Source: Canna indica
Lineage: Eukaryota; Streptophyta; Magnoliopsida; Zingiberales; Cannaceae
Direction of reading: 5' to 3'
Length of the DNA: 64,000 nt
Assembly (NCBI GenBank): GCA_034359265.1
Contig: CP136894.1
Location: forward strand, 27,992,501-28,056,500
Part shown: piece by piece, positions 21,331-33,394 of the stretch
How the letters are laid out: every line of letters begins with the position of its first letter
How positions within the stretch are numbered: position 1 is the first letter of the stretch
Made by a program: the position numbers and the translations under genes
The notes under the pieces: model-generated
Database searches by the model: none
Seen by the model: only the letters and a program-made list of their open reading frames with translations
Told to the model about the DNA's origin: nothing

Positions 21331-22615
21331 ATAATAAAATTTCTTCACAACACCTACTATGTATAGCCACATGATTCAAAGAATTTAAATTCTGCATTTA
21401 ACCGTAAATTCAATTAGGAAATAAATTATCTAACATGGTAAAAGTATCACCACATTTCAGAATTTAAAGAGGAAAGGTCTAAGGATGGTTACTATCCTAC
21501 CATTCTACTAATTACATGCATCAACATAGAAGCCTTCCTTGGTTAGATCTTACCTAAATGTCATCTTGATTCTAATTGTCAATCTAGGCAACTTGTCATG
21601 CCCTATTGTTTTGAGTATTCTAACCATGAAGTTTATCTTCTAGAGATCACCATCTCCCCCAATCCTTGCTCGGCCGAGCCTCCAAGTATAGGAACAAGAG
21701 GGAAGGACCAACCCCAACCCTAATATCTTGTTTCCGATCTATCCTAATTAAGACCTTGATCAAGCCGCACACCCCTTGCTCGGCTAACCCATGGACATAG
21801 AGTTTTCCCTTTGCTTGGCCGAGCCTACTAGGCTTTAGAGGATGAGTTCCAATCGTCACCTTCAGTAAGTAAATCATGAATCCACTCGATATGGGTTTAA
21901 GGTCGTTCAAAGAGGGTTTACATCCGTCAAGGGAATTGGGGAAAATATCGGCATGACCTTTCCCCTTTTTCATTGACTCGGCAGCCCCTAAAATATCAAG
22001 AATCCGACAAAAGCTACGGAGATCCGATGCAACAATAATTAAAATAGCGGTAAGAAGGGAAAGGTACCATGAATCGACGAAAAATTTGCGAGAAACTTGA
22101 CACCTAGCAGTCCTAGGGGTTTGGCTATCCGCCTCCCCCAAATCAACAGAAAGTAACCACTCACCTTGATCAAGGAAGAAGAAATGGTGGACGTTGACGA
22201 CCTCGATCCTTCCGACGGTGACACGGTTTCTGGCGCCGACCCAAGATCTCCCCTCCTCCCTCTCTTGCTCGGGCGGCGTGTGGCTCAAGAATGAGCCGCA
22301 CGGCTAATGATGAGGGGTTTTATCCCCTCATCCACCAATGACATAAATGCCCCTCTAACTGACTTAGCCTCTACTTGACTCGATCCGAGTCCGATTCGGG
22401 CCCCGATTCGATCCGCATACATGATTTGAACTCGACTCAAAAAGGACATCTAATGCTTAATAAGGAAATATCCATCTAACCAATTTAAACTTCATAAGCC
22501 GAGTTATACCTTCTACTCGAGGCGACTCCGCGGCTCGACTCGATTAACTCCTGATCCGGTGCGCTGAACCAAAAATAGATTTTTATATTAGGAATTTTTT
22601 TCGGGTCTTAAAACA
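21331..22615 (-). repeat. Gypsy 3' LTR, proximal half
   Basis: On the minus strand it begins TGTTTTAAGACCCG at 22615, directly after the polypurine tract AAGGGGGGAA. It corresponds to the 5' part of the LTR and is cut at 21331, so roughly the distal 1.5 kb seen in the 5' LTR is missing. A minus-strand open frame at 21647-22288 is LTR sequence, not a gene. Confidence 0.8.
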
Positions 22616-22639
22616 TTCCCCCCTTAAGGGAAATTCGTC

Positions 22640-23600
22640 CTCGAATTTAATTGGATTTCAAGGACTTACCGGGTCTTCAAACAAGGAAGGGTAGCGCTCT
22701 CTCATGTCTCGCTCTACCTCCCAAGTGGCCTCTTGCCCAGAGTGGTGCTCCCATCTAACTTTCACCAGGGGATTTCTTTGGACCTCAGCTCTCTAATTTG
22801 GCGGTCAAGGATCTCCACCGGCCTTTCCTCGAATGAGATAGTCGAATTTTCTTCGATAGAAGAGGGCTCGTTCACATGCGAATCGGCTCTTACATAACGC
22901 CTAAGCATGGATATATGAAAATCTGGGTGAACTCTGCTCAGGCTAGGAGGCAAAGCCAATTCGTAAGCCACCGCTCTTGTTCGCTTGAGAATAGGGAAAG
23001 ACCCAATGAACCTAGGGCTCAACTTCCCCTTCTTCCCAAACCAGACGACCCCTTTCATGGGGGAAACCTTCAGGAACACCAAGTCGCCCTCAGCGAACTC
23101 TAACTCTCTGGCCTTCTTATCGGCATATATTTTTTGACGACTCTGGGCTGCCAGCAATCTTTCCTTTATAATTTTCACCTTATCTACCACTTCCTCAACC
23201 AGATCAGGACCCACCATGAGTGATTCTCCGACCTCAAACCAGCCCACATGAGACCTACATCGCCACCCATACAAGGCCTCGAAAGGAGCTATGCCAATGC
23301 TACTGTGATAGCTATTGTTGTAGGCGAACTCGATCAATGGTAGGTGTTTCTTCCACCCGTCGGCCATATCCAGGACGCATGCCCTCAACATATCTTCCAA
23401 GTTTTGGATGGTCCTCTCTGCTGTTCGTCCGTCTGCGGGTGGAAAGTTATGCTGAAGCGCACCTGAGTACCCAAGGCTTCCTGGAAGGACTGCCAAAATC
23501 GGGATGTGAACTGGGTACCGCGATCGGATATGATCATCACTGGGGTACCATGGTATGTCACAATCCTATCCAAGAATAGTCTTTGTCGGGTATGAAATGG
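22640..23600 (-). pseudogene. Gypsy integrase C-terminal part and chromodomain
   Basis: From 23573 downwards: YHGTPVMIISDRGTQFTSRF (second catalytic aspartate region), FHPQTDEQQ, a frameshift, then DGRTAERTIQNLEDMLRACV with the glutamate region altered, HLPLIEFAYNNSYHSSIG and PFEALYGWRCRSHVGWFEVG. The GPY/F-like region has KLSPRFIGSFPILKR. RVHPDFHISMLRRYV and ILDRQIRELRSKEIPW precede a decayed chromodomain-type end that includes FEDEFPLRGE before the polypurine tract. A chromodomain at this place is expected for Tekay-type chromoviruses and would guide integration to heterochromatin. Stops and frame changes occur; the integrase zinc finger and first aspartate region look deleted around 23590-23760. 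Confidence 0.85.
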
Positions 23601-23705
23601 GCGGTCTTTGTCAATCTATCAACCACCACCTAGGTAGAATCAAAACCGCTTTTTGACTTAGGCAACTCTGTCACTAGATCCATGGTGATCTTCTCCCACT
23701 TCCAC

Positions 23706-24960
23706 TCAGGAACCTCTAGGTTTTGCAACAGTCCTACGGGCTTTCGGTGTTCGGTCTTTACCTATTGGCAAACCAAACACTTGGATATGAATTCCGCAAC
23801 CTCCCTTTTCATGCCCTTCTAACTGGCGAGACACATAGGCAATAACCCTGCCATACTGCATCAAGACACAGCCTAGGCCAACCTGAGAGGCGTCACAGTA
23901 TACCACAAATCCTCCCAAGCCAGAAGGTATGGCAAAAATTAGTGCTGAGGTTAGGCATTCTTTGAGCTTCAAGAAGCTCTCCTCACACTTCCCATCCCAC
24001 TCAAATTTGACTTTCTTCTGGGTTAACCGAGTTAGAGAAGCTGCAATTTTTAAGAATTTTCTACAAACTTTCTGTAATACCCGGCTAACCCCAAGAAACT
24101 GCGGACTTCGATCACACTGGTCGGCCGCTTCCAGTCCTTTGCTGCCTCTATCTTGGCATGGTCCACACATATTCCTTCCTTGGACACTATATGCCCTAGG
24201 AATCCCACACTTTCTAGCCAAAACTCACACTTGGTGAATTTGGCGTACAACTAATGTTTTCTAAGGGTTCCCAGGACCATTTCCAAATGTTCGGAGTGTT
24301 CCTCCTTGCTCTTGGAATACACTAGGATATCGTCAATAAATACGATCACAAATCTATCTAGATATTCTTTGAACACTCTGTTCATGAGGTCCATAAAGGG
24401 CCACAGGGGCGTTCATCAACCCAAATGACATTACTAGGAACTCGTAATGGCCGTAGCGGGTCCTGAAGGCGGTCTTGGGTACATCATGGTCTTGGATTCT
24501 CAACTGATGTTATTCAGACCTCAAATCAATCCTTGAAAACCACTGCGCCCCCTGCAACTGGTCGAACAAGTCGTTGATTCTAGGTAGCGGATAATGATTC
24601 TTGATTGTCACATTGTTGACCTGCCTATAGTCGATGCACATGCGCATGGACCCATCCTTTTTCTTCACAAATAGGATCGAAGCACCCCACGGGAACACAC
24701 TTGGGCGAATGAAACCCAAGTCCAGCAATTCCTACAACTGCGCCTTTAACTCATGAAGTCCAGCCGACGCCATCCTATAAGGTGGGATGGGGATCGGTGC
24801 TGCCTCGGGTTGCAATTCAATGCAGAATTTGGTTTCTCCTCAGTCGGAAATCTGAGCAATTCTTCTGGGAAGACATCGGGGAACTCACATATCATTGTAG
24901 TTCTACTAACTTCCTGAGCCGTGCCCCCCTTTTCCTCGGCCATAGATACAAATGCCAAGA
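23706..24960 (-). pseudogene. Gypsy reverse transcriptase and RNase H
   Basis: [20 protein letters not shown] and [19 protein letters not shown] (24700-24620) are the fingers/palm start. [20 protein letters not shown] and the first catalytic region FSRIDLRSE follow, where a stop replaces part of the GYHQ motif. [13 protein letters not shown] lies at about 24450. The active-site box is present as [10 protein letters not shown] in a decayed frame (about 24330), then [27 protein letters not shown] and RNase H FVVYCDASQVGLGCVLMQ (23890), a standard gypsy RNase H start. Several frameshifts break it. In an intact element it would copy the RNA into DNA. Confidence 0.85.
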
Positions 24961-24975
24961 AGGACTAGCAGCCGC

Positions 24976-25431
24976 CTAATAGCAATTTACGAGCCTTAAG
25001 GGCTGAAATGATGCCCATGGGCTCAGCCTTTCCTTCCCCACAAAAGGTGAATTGCAGCAACCCGACTTACTGAACGTGATAGTCTTAGTCATACAATTAA
25101 CTGACATGAAGTGCTCCATCAGCCAATCCTTGCGGAGGGTGACGTCAATTTCAAGCATAGGCAGAAGTGTCAATTCTGCCTTCAACCCATGACCACCAAC
25201 TAGCACTTCGCAGTCACGGAAGATTAATCTTGCTATTAATGAGTCGCCCATAGACGTTGACACCACATATGACACAATAAGAAAGGAAGGTGCCATAGGC
25301 AATTCGACAGCAAATTTGGTTGATACAAATGAGTGCAGGGCACCCGGATCTAACAGGACATAAGCAGTAGAAGAACTGACTAAAATACATGTCACCATTG
25401 CCTTAGATGCCTCTGCCCCATCGCGGTTCAT
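24976..25431 (-). pseudogene. Gypsy aspartic protease domain
   Basis: A 151-residue minus-strand frame with LVSSSTAYVLLDPGALHSFV, where the catalytic motif D-S/T-G reads DPG, and the ILGMDWL-like end reads VTLRKDWLMEH. This is the usual position between the Gag zinc knuckle and the reverse transcriptase. The altered active site suggests it is inactive even though the frame is open. Confidence 0.8.
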
Positions 25432-25485
25432 GGCGTAAACTGGGGCAGACGGTCTCCTAGAGTGGCTAACTTGCGGCCCTCTCCT

Positions 25486-26240
25486 CTATATCGAACTCTT
25501 CTGAGCCACTAACCCAACTGGCATCGGGGCTTTTCCCCTTGAATGCTCGGTCCTTTGGCTACCTCTATACAGACAATCTTTCCTAAATGTCCAACCTGCC
25601 CACAGCTGAAGCATGCCTCCGTGCGGCCATAGTAAGTCCCCTAGTGCCTTTTGTTCCAGCGACCACACTGCGGCATGTTTGACCTCTGAGTGGCACCCCT
25701 GACTCTGTCCGTCGTGCTGCCCCTGCCCTTGAACCTCCACGGCCTCGGCTACTGTTATGTCCTCGACTCTACTGGTGATCCGTCGGTGCAACTATGCTAA
25801 GGCCGACCCCCTGAGCTATAGGCTTACCATATGAGCTGCTGCCTCAAATGAGCGTCCCAGCTCCACATAAAACTTGTAGCAGTTAGCTAGAAATTTGATG
25901 ACCTCAACCTGCTTATTAGTCCCGGTGAACACCAAAAGTTTTAGTAACAAAGTTCGCATTGGTTGGGGGGGGGGGGACTATGGAATCCTATATGCCGTCA
26001 CTACTGGCTCCGCCACCACCGATACCACAAGTATCACCAAAACCGACTGGGGAGTCTGCTGCGATTGCTATTGCTGCCTCAATTCTTCCTCTCTGCGGGG
26101 CACCTCTGTCAATAAGCCCACCTGGGTCTGCAGCTGAGCAACTATAGGTCTTGTACCCCTTCCACTAACCGCTCTCTCCCCCGGCCTCGGCCTCGACCCT
26201 GGCGTTCAATGGAATTACTACCACTGCCGCTCAATGCAGC
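25486..26240 (-). pseudogene. Gypsy Gag, internally deleted
   Basis: A start METHNAALSGSGSN is followed by an arginine/glycine-rich stretch (26240-26160). The central Gag domain is mostly missing: LLLKLLVFTGTNKQVEVIKF follows a G homopolymer (25965-25976 on the plus strand). FLANCYKFYVELGRSFEAAA and a zinc-knuckle region with CGQVGHLGKDCLYRG-like spacing (in mixed frames near 25600) end it. Frameshifts and the deletion rule out a working capsid. Confidence 0.65.
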
Positions 26241-26449
26241 ATTGTGAGTCTCCATCACACTCGATTACAAGAAAATTTTTACCATTAATACCAACAAATT
26301 GTAACTGAAATTTAAATTACTAGCTGCATGGTGTGCTGAGTGCAGTCGTGGTTGCCAGATCTCATAGCATAACTATACTGTATGTCGACACGCTAGCATA
26401 TGTCTCATACGGTACCCAACTCCTAGTCATGGTCAAGACCTAACCAAAA

Positions 26450-26461
26450 GCTCTGATACCA
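26450..26461 (-). promoter_or_regulatory. Gypsy primer-binding site
   Basis: The minus strand reads TGGTATCAGAGC, complementary to the initiator methionine tRNA end, four bases after the LTR end TGTGACA. Confidence 0.9.
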
Positions 26462-26914
26462 ACTTTGTCACACCCCAACTTAGGGTCGTGTGACCGGCCA
26501 GGGTCTATGTCCTACCCTGAAGCCTACTACATACACTGACTAACAGAAACTGAAACACATAATGGAAACAACGCTGCAGCTTTCTTCAAATCTTTAAAGA
26601 AGGTTCACAATTTTTCTTTAAAATATGAAAAGTTCCGAAACATCAATCACCATAGGAAACAACTCAAGTTTAAAAGCAAGTACATGTTTTCGAATAGACA
26701 ATCTCAGCGTATTAAAAGAAACAACTGCCCTAGACCTCTAGAATATGACTAGTGGACGCTGCTACGAGATGTACGCCATTGCCTGCCCTCCAGCTGCACC
26801 ATAATTCCAAGCCTCATCTCACTGATCGAGCTCTGCAAAACAAGAAAATAAACTGTGAGCCCACATGGGACTCAGTGAGCGGTTCTTCCAAACCACCACA
26901 TAATTCACCAATAA

Positions 26915-26915
<1 letters not shown>

Positions 26916-26980
<65 letters not shown>
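26916..26980 (+). repeat. Microsatellite (CA)n(TA)n
   Basis: About 22 CA units followed by about 11 AT units, inside the gypsy 5' LTR. Confidence 0.95.
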
Positions 26981-27420
26981 GGCAGCAAAATATAAAGTTA
27001 GGGATATAAGTTGCTTCTGTTTTGACAACCGACCCTAGGGGTTGTCCTATATAGGCCATACATTCATGTAAGTAGCCATAACAGCCTAACTACGCCACAT
27101 GACACCCGGCACCTAGGGCCTACTCATGGTCTAGTGATTCGGCTATAACCAACCCTACCACATACAGATAGTAACATACTGGCTGTTCGAGCCACATAGC
27201 ACATAAGTGAATGAAAGCAAACTCCAGGCCATTTACTAGGATGATCTACTAGTCTCCGGACATCGATTGAGGTAGGGATAGCTAGTCTCACCCAACTGGG
27301 GTCTGACACCTAGCGGGCCCGCTGGTACAATCTCAAGACACAATCACTGGCCGAGTCAAGCATTAGTCATTCTGACTACCCATGCTTCTCGGTAGACCAC
27401 CACAATCACATCACACAAAC

Positions 27421-27955
27421 ATGGTGTCCTAAAGTTTCCTTATTTAAAGTCACGGGCGTCCGCCCGTTCTCAGCCTTTTAATTTCGGCCGTATCATGCGC
27501 ACACTATTGTTCGCAAAATGTTTCTTAGGTGTGAGGCCTAACTCGTTTACTTTTGAGTTTCCATATCTAACACACAGTTTATAATTTCATATAAATCATC
27601 TAGCGTCATATGCTACCTTTTGCTAATGTAAACTACATGTTATAGACTTGGAAATGCAACCATTAACAATATCGGACAACATATAAATATGGTGTCCTAA
27701 AGTTTCCTTATTTAAAGTCACGAGCGTCCGCCCATTCTCAGCCTTTTAATTTCGGCTGTATCATGCGCACACTATTGTTCGCAAAATGTTTCTTAGGTGT
27801 GAGGCCTAACTCGTCTACTTTTGAGTTTCCATATCTAACACACACTTTATAATTTCATGTAAATCATCTAGCGTCATATGCTACCTTTTGCTAATGTAAA
27901 CTACATGTTATAGACTTGGAAATGCACCCATTAACAATACCGGACAACATATAAA
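27421..27955. repeat. Tandem duplication, two units of about 268 bp
   Basis: Unit 1 at 27421-27688 and unit 2 at 27689-27955, both starting ATGGTGTCCTAAAG and ending GGACAACATATAAA. Differences are few. They lie inside the gypsy 5' LTR. Confidence 0.9.
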
Positions 27956-29006
27956 CTATAATGAAATTTCTTCACAACACCTACTATGTATATCCATATG
28001 ATTCAATGATAAAGAATTTAAATTCTGCATTTAACCATAAATTCAACAAGGAAATAAATTATCTAACAAGGTAAAAGTATCACCACATTTCAGAATTTAG
28101 AGAGGAAATGTCTAAGGATGGTTACTATCCTACCATTCTACTAATTACATGCATCAACATAGAAGCCTTCCTTAGTTAGATCTTACCTAAATGTCATCTT
28201 GATTCTAATTGTCAATCTAGGCAACTTGTCATGCCCTATTGTTTTGAGTATTCCTAACCATGAAGTTTATCTTCTAGATATCACCATCTCCCCCAATCCT
28301 TGCTCGGCCGAGACTTGAGCAAAGCATGCCTTGCTCGGCCGAGCCTCCAAGGATAGGAACAAGAGGGAAGGACCAACCCCAAGCCTAATATCTTGTTTCC
28401 GATCTATCCTAATTAAAACCTTGATCAAGTTGCACACTCCTTGCTCGGCCAACCCATGGACATGGAGTTTTCCCTTTGCTTGGCCGAGCCTACTAGGCTT
28501 TAGAGGATGAGTTCCAATCGTCACCTTCAGTAAGTAAATCATGAATCCACTCAATATGGGTTTAAGATCGTTCAATGGGGGTTTACATCAGTCAAGGGAA
28601 TTGGGGAAAATTTCAGCATGACCTTTCCCCTTTTTCCTTGACTCGACATGCCCTAAAATATCAAGAATTCGACAAAAACTGCGGAGATCCAATGCAACAA
28701 TAATTAAAACAGCGGTAAGAAGGTCAAGGTACCATGAATCGATGAAAAATTCGCGAGAAACTCGACACCTAGCAGTCCTAGGGGTTCGGCTACCCGTCTC
28801 CCCCAAATCAACGGAACGTAACCACTCACCTTGATCAAGGAAGAAGAAAGGGTGGATGTTGACGACCTCGATCCTTCCGACGGCGACACGATTTCCAGCG
28901 CCGACCCAAGACCCAATTCAGTGAATAAGGTTTGCTAAATGAAGGAAATAGTTATTGCAAGTGAAGTATTGTAAGGACAAGAACATACAAAAACAATTTT
29001 AGATGA

Positions 29007-31830
29007 TTATGACACAATTAGATCATCAAAGATTGCCTTGAACACAATGTTTTTTGTGAAACCATCAGTTTCCTTCTTGCTCGATCCTAGCAAAAATTTT
29101 AGGCCACATCTTCTTGTAACTCGAGACATGGCAACATATAGTTGACCATGTGTAAAAACTGGTTGATATAGGTAAATGCCAACATTGCGCAAATTTTGTC
29201 CTTGACTTTTATTTATCGTCATTGCAAATGATAAGCGTAATGGGAATTGGCGCCTTTTAAATATGAATGGCCATTTTTTGTCCTTGACAATGAAGCAATA
29301 TGTGTTCACCTATATTTGTTTCAGTCATAATTTATGCCTAAATTAATTTGTGTGTCATTTGTGTGACAACTAATCTTGTACCATTGTGAAGCCCGAATGG
29401 TTGGTTGATGTTTCTGTTGGTGAAATGGCCACACTAGAGGGAGGGAGGGTGAATAGTATGTTAACTAAACTTTTTGCCTAATTTTGATTTTAATCGTTTC
29501 TTATATTACTTAGGCAAATTACAAATTATCGACTAAATGCAGAAGCAATAATAAAATAATTTAAACACAAACAAGGATATCAATGCTAACAAAATAATTT
29601 ATAGTCGTTCGGCCCCAATGCCTACTCCACTATCTAAGAACAGTGCTTAGGATTTCACACCCAAATCCAATAAATTATGGGTAGCTTACAATTGAGAATT
29701 TTACACCGGAAAGACCCTACACTCACCTCGAAGGCACTTACACACCCAGAAGTATCTCGCCTTCCTACCGAGTGAGCTTTCCCACCTCAATTCCTAAGAC
29801 CTACTCCTAATTTAGTTTACACAAGTGGTTTTACACCTTTTACACCAAGGTTACTACTTACACACAAGACCACACACTAGGTCTTTTTACAAACTCAAGT
29901 AAATTAAATCAAAACTAAACAAAAACACCTTAATCACTAGAAGAGAGTAAAGAGCACTTATCATAATAAGGACATCTCTTCTTCTTGAGCCTAGCAAGCT
30001 TGAATACCCCTTTAATGAAGAACACTTGAGAATGAGGGATCAAGAGCTAGGTTTTGTGGATTTGATCATGAAAGGGCTTAGGAGATGCTTAGGATCACTC
30101 TTTGAGACTTGGAAGCATTAACATGGCTAGGAATGAGTTTGGGATGAGTATTTATAACCCCCCAAACACCAAGGCTCGTCAACGGGCATTTTTCTGCCCG
30201 TTGGCGACGCCCGGTCGCTTGCCGGTCGATCGTTGGTCGACCGATCGAGCGATAGCGGGCATACTGTCGCTTTTTGGCCTACTTCGGTCGACCAACTTGA
30301 CTACTGCCAATTTTTGGCAATATTCGGTCTACCGGTCGACTAGTCGATCGACCGATTCTAGGCATGGTAATTTTCTTTTGTATTTTTCTTGTGCACTTCG
30401 TTTTCGGGTTCCGGTCTTCAGTGTGCGTCAATTTGGAGAGCTTTCCATATGTTCTCTAGACTCATCCAAGACGTCTTTGGTGCATACGTCAATCTTCTAG
30501 AAATTTCCGCGACGAACCCGAACGCGTTGACCAATGTCCTACCAATTTTCCGATTTATCTGATATTTTCCATCGTGGACGTCGAGCGATAACTGACTTGG
30601 AACATGAAAGAATTCCTCAATAAAACATTAGTTCCATGTTTGTTATCATCAAAACCGAGATTAAGACCAAAGTCAAAAACCTTAGGCCAACAGTTTGTAA
30701 GTAGCATGACCCAGGAGCGCCAATTTTTAATTCAAAGCGATGGTTTGAGACTTCATTGAACTTTAGCGAATTGAGAAATTCGGGTGGATATAAGTTTTCA
30801 TGATCCAAGTCAACTCCGGTTAAGTTGCAAATTGAATCAAAACTATATAATTTGGAGGCTTGGCCCGATAATAATTCTAAGGCTTGTTCATTTATGATGT
30901 CAACTGCATCATTTGTCTGAGCATTGATAGCTCGCTCTTTAAAGTAATTGATATTTCTATATTGATTGCACACATCTTCATATGTTGCAAGAATGATAGA
31001 TTTGATTGGATCATCAGAATCGGGAAGTAGCAAATCACTTGGGATTTTTATCCATTGTTCGTCAAGGGAATTAAGAGTTGTGCCACTGTTTGGACAACCA
31101 TCACCCACACTCAAAATCCACGCTGCAAATTGTGCAATTTCTTGTCTTTCAATCTCTGTTATTCCTATTCATTGCAATCTCATATTGGTTTCCGATTTGA
31201 AGAGATGGCAGTGTTTCCATAAATGAGACTTTGTAATGCAAGCATCAATTGTATCAAACTTAGTGTCATTTTCAACAACATGTAAGATTTGACAGGAAAT
31301 CTCCGGCCAATATTAGTGTTTTCCCTCCAAATAGCTTGTTTTTTGCCGAAGAATCTTTTGAAGACATTAAGCTTGTAGAGTTCGACTAACCGCTTCAAAA
31401 CAGTGCCGATGATTCATCGGTTCCTCATCCTAAACAATCAATGTCGTTGTTTGAATGAGCTCGACCAATTGAGTTTTTTGTTTGATCTGACATGTTGAAT
31501 TGCTATCAATGTTTAGAGGAATTTTAAACCTTGAGTGAGTAGTTTATCCTCCTGGCAAAAGTAATGATGCAATTCCAGATGATGCAACTGTTAATATTAT
31601 TAAACCTTTGCTTCTAATGCCAAAGATTATAGTAGTCCATAGGTGAGTCTTTCCGGTTCCTCCATGACCATAAACAAAGAAAAAACTATCTGAATTTGTC
31701 ATTACACTATCAACGACTACATCATGGATTTCTTTTTGTTCAATATTGAGTGTTAATAGCAAGTTTAAATACTGCAGTTCTAACTAAACAACATTGTAGT
31801 CAAGCTCTTCTGCAACAAATGAAGGCCTCG
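29007..31830 (-). pseudogene. Helitron-type PIF1 helicase remnant
   Basis: The minus strand reads, from 31830 down: [28 protein letters not shown], Walker A as [16 protein letters not shown] (31670), [14 protein letters not shown] then a stop, HSRFKIPLNIDS, and EPMNHRHCFEAVSRTLQ (31420), the usual continuation of Helitron RepHel helicases. QIAQFAAWILSVGDG-type residues, WIKIPSDLLLPDSDDP, ALELLSGQASKLYSFDSI and LYPPEFLNSLKFNEVSNH (30780) follow. After the solo LTR (29415-30692) the C-terminus FAMTINKSQGQNLRNVGIYL and HGQLYVAMSRVTRRCGLKFL (29230-29080) is found. Stops and frameshifts make it inactive. The Rep (rolling-circle) domain was not found. Confidence 0.85.
29415..30692 (-). repeat. Solo copia LTR in the helicase, 1278 bp
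   Basis: On the minus strand it begins TGTTGGCCTAAGG and ends ATTTCACCAACA. It is flanked by GTTTC (29410-29414) and GTTTG (30693-30697), a 5-bp target duplication with one mismatch. The helicase reading resumes on both sides. No internal region: a solo LTR formed by recombination. It contains a block of GGTCGACCGA-like motifs (30215-30360). Confidence 0.85.
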
Positions 31831-32721
31831 TTTGGTTGATATAACTTTCCACATTAGTCATAACTTTCCACATTGTAGTTCATTTCCAACAAAAAAAGGA
31901 AAAAAAAGGCTAAGACATAATAAATCAAAAAAAGTGCGCGATAATCAAGGAGACACTCATTTCAACGTTAGCGTGCACGTGAATACCAAATTAAAATCTC
32001 GTTTGGTTGACATAATTTTTTGCAGGAAGTTGTGTTTCCCAAAAAAAAGCCAAAAGACCTCTTATTTGGTTGATATACTTCCTGCATTTTGTAGGAAGTA
32101 CAAATTCCTCAGTAAATGCAACTTTTTGCAAAACACAGGAAGTAACTTACTTAGGGGGCCCTAGGTAAGTTGTACTTTCTACATTGTATTTGAAAGAAAA
32201 AGTCAATATTGACCTCACATTTACATTTAATGTGAAATTTATAATTTATGTTGTCAACATTATGAGATTATATAATCCTTGAATTCTTCACATATTTATT
32301 TTATTTTATTTTATTAGCAAAATATATAATTTTCATACTAGTTACAAATAAAAATTATTTTTTCTATATAATAAATAAAGTATATATTATATTAATTATA
32401 TATGCAAAAAATTATATTATATGTTATATATATGTTACAATATTAATTTACAAATAATTTTTTTTTTCATATATACTAATACATATAAATTAAAATATTA
32501 ATTTATAAAAGAATAATATATTGGTCATTTCATATGTACTTCCTAGGAAGTACTCATGTCAACCAAACATGTTGTATGTAAGAAGTTACACTTCCTATGA
32601 ATTAAATTCTTATCAACCAAATAATTTTTAAGTACTTACCGAGAAATACACATGGGAAGTTAATTCATAGGAATTACAACTTTCTGCAGAAAGTTACTTC
32701 CCATATCAACCAAATGAGACC
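31824..32721. mobile_element. MITE with GGCCTCGTTTGGTTGAT ends, 898 bp
   Basis: The left end GGCCTCGTTTGGTTGATATA and the right end, read inward, GGTCTCATTTGGTTGATATG are inverted repeats. Flanks CAAATGAA (31816-31823) and TAAGTGAA (32722-32729) agree at 6 of 8 positions, which suggests a hAT-type 8-bp duplication. Internal copies of GTTTGGTTGA/TCAACCAAA occur. Non-coding. It cuts the helicase reading frame. Confidence 0.65.
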
Positions 32722-32729
32722 TAAGTGAA

Positions 32730-33394
32730 ATGGAAAAAATTGCAAATCCACATACATTATTATATTATAAATTAATAAAGACAACATAGATTGTAATATG
32801 AAAGAATACTCCAGTAATCAACATTCATAAATTATAATTTTGTCAATCATTTCAATTGTGTAAGAGAATTAGGACATATAAATTTATTGGAAATATAATG
32901 GCAAAATGTATAAGTATCACACAAATATATACAACCAACATAAATTAATAAACCATAAATACAAAGTAATATATACAAATATTGCCACTCATTTATCATA
33001 TGATAAGAGAACTATTGAGAAAATAAAAAATACAAAATTGAATTTGTCGATGACAATTAGCAAAGGGAAATGATAACATAAATGCATGCATAGCTATCGT
33101 GGAACCAAAGATAAAAACAATTTCCCATATTTAAAGAAAAGAGGAATACTTCAATTCAATGGCGATCAACCGCGAAGACATGAGGGGGATGCTCACAATT
33201 AATAAAAGTCTGACAATTAATTGAACTTTGTGTCTCATCTTGACCTGCAATTAAAGATAGACATTTGATAGACATGATTATAAGAAAAAATTGTTGTCAT
33301 ATTTTTGGCACAATAAGAAAATCAAAACAATTCAATATTAAATATACATAATGAAGAATCAAAGTGCAAATTGACAACTAAATAATGGAAAAGG
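32730..33394. other. AT-rich, nothing recognised
   Basis: No coding frame or repeat boundary seen. If the Helitron model is right this is part of it. Confidence 0.35.

Larger units (their letters stand above)
21331..28916 (-). mobile_element. Gypsy chromovirus (Tekay/Del-like), truncated in both LTRs
   Basis: Minus-strand order: 5' LTR (28916 to 26466, first part missing), primer-binding site, deleted gag, protease, reverse transcriptase, RNase H, integrase with C-terminal chromodomain, polypurine tract, and the first 1285 bases of the 3' LTR (22615 to 21331). Reverse transcriptase before integrase defines gypsy. The parts of the two LTRs that overlap (21331-22300 and 27954-28916) are very similar by eye. 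No target duplication can be seen because both outer ends are lost. Confidence 0.9.
26466..28916 (-). repeat. Gypsy 5' LTR, lacking its first 300-odd bases
   Basis: On the minus strand the LTR ends GGGGTGTGACA at 26466, beside the primer-binding site. Homology to the 3' LTR holds from 27954 to 28916 and stops there, so the TGTTTTAAGACCCG start is missing. It contains a CA/TA microsatellite and a 268-bp tandem duplication. Confidence 0.85.

Noticed and set aside
21647..22288. 213-codon minus-strand open frame
   Set aside because: It lies wholly in the gypsy LTR and its counterpart in the other LTR is broken.
26814..27059. Open frames with poly-VCVC or poly-TH stretches
   Set aside because: Translations of the CA/TA microsatellite.
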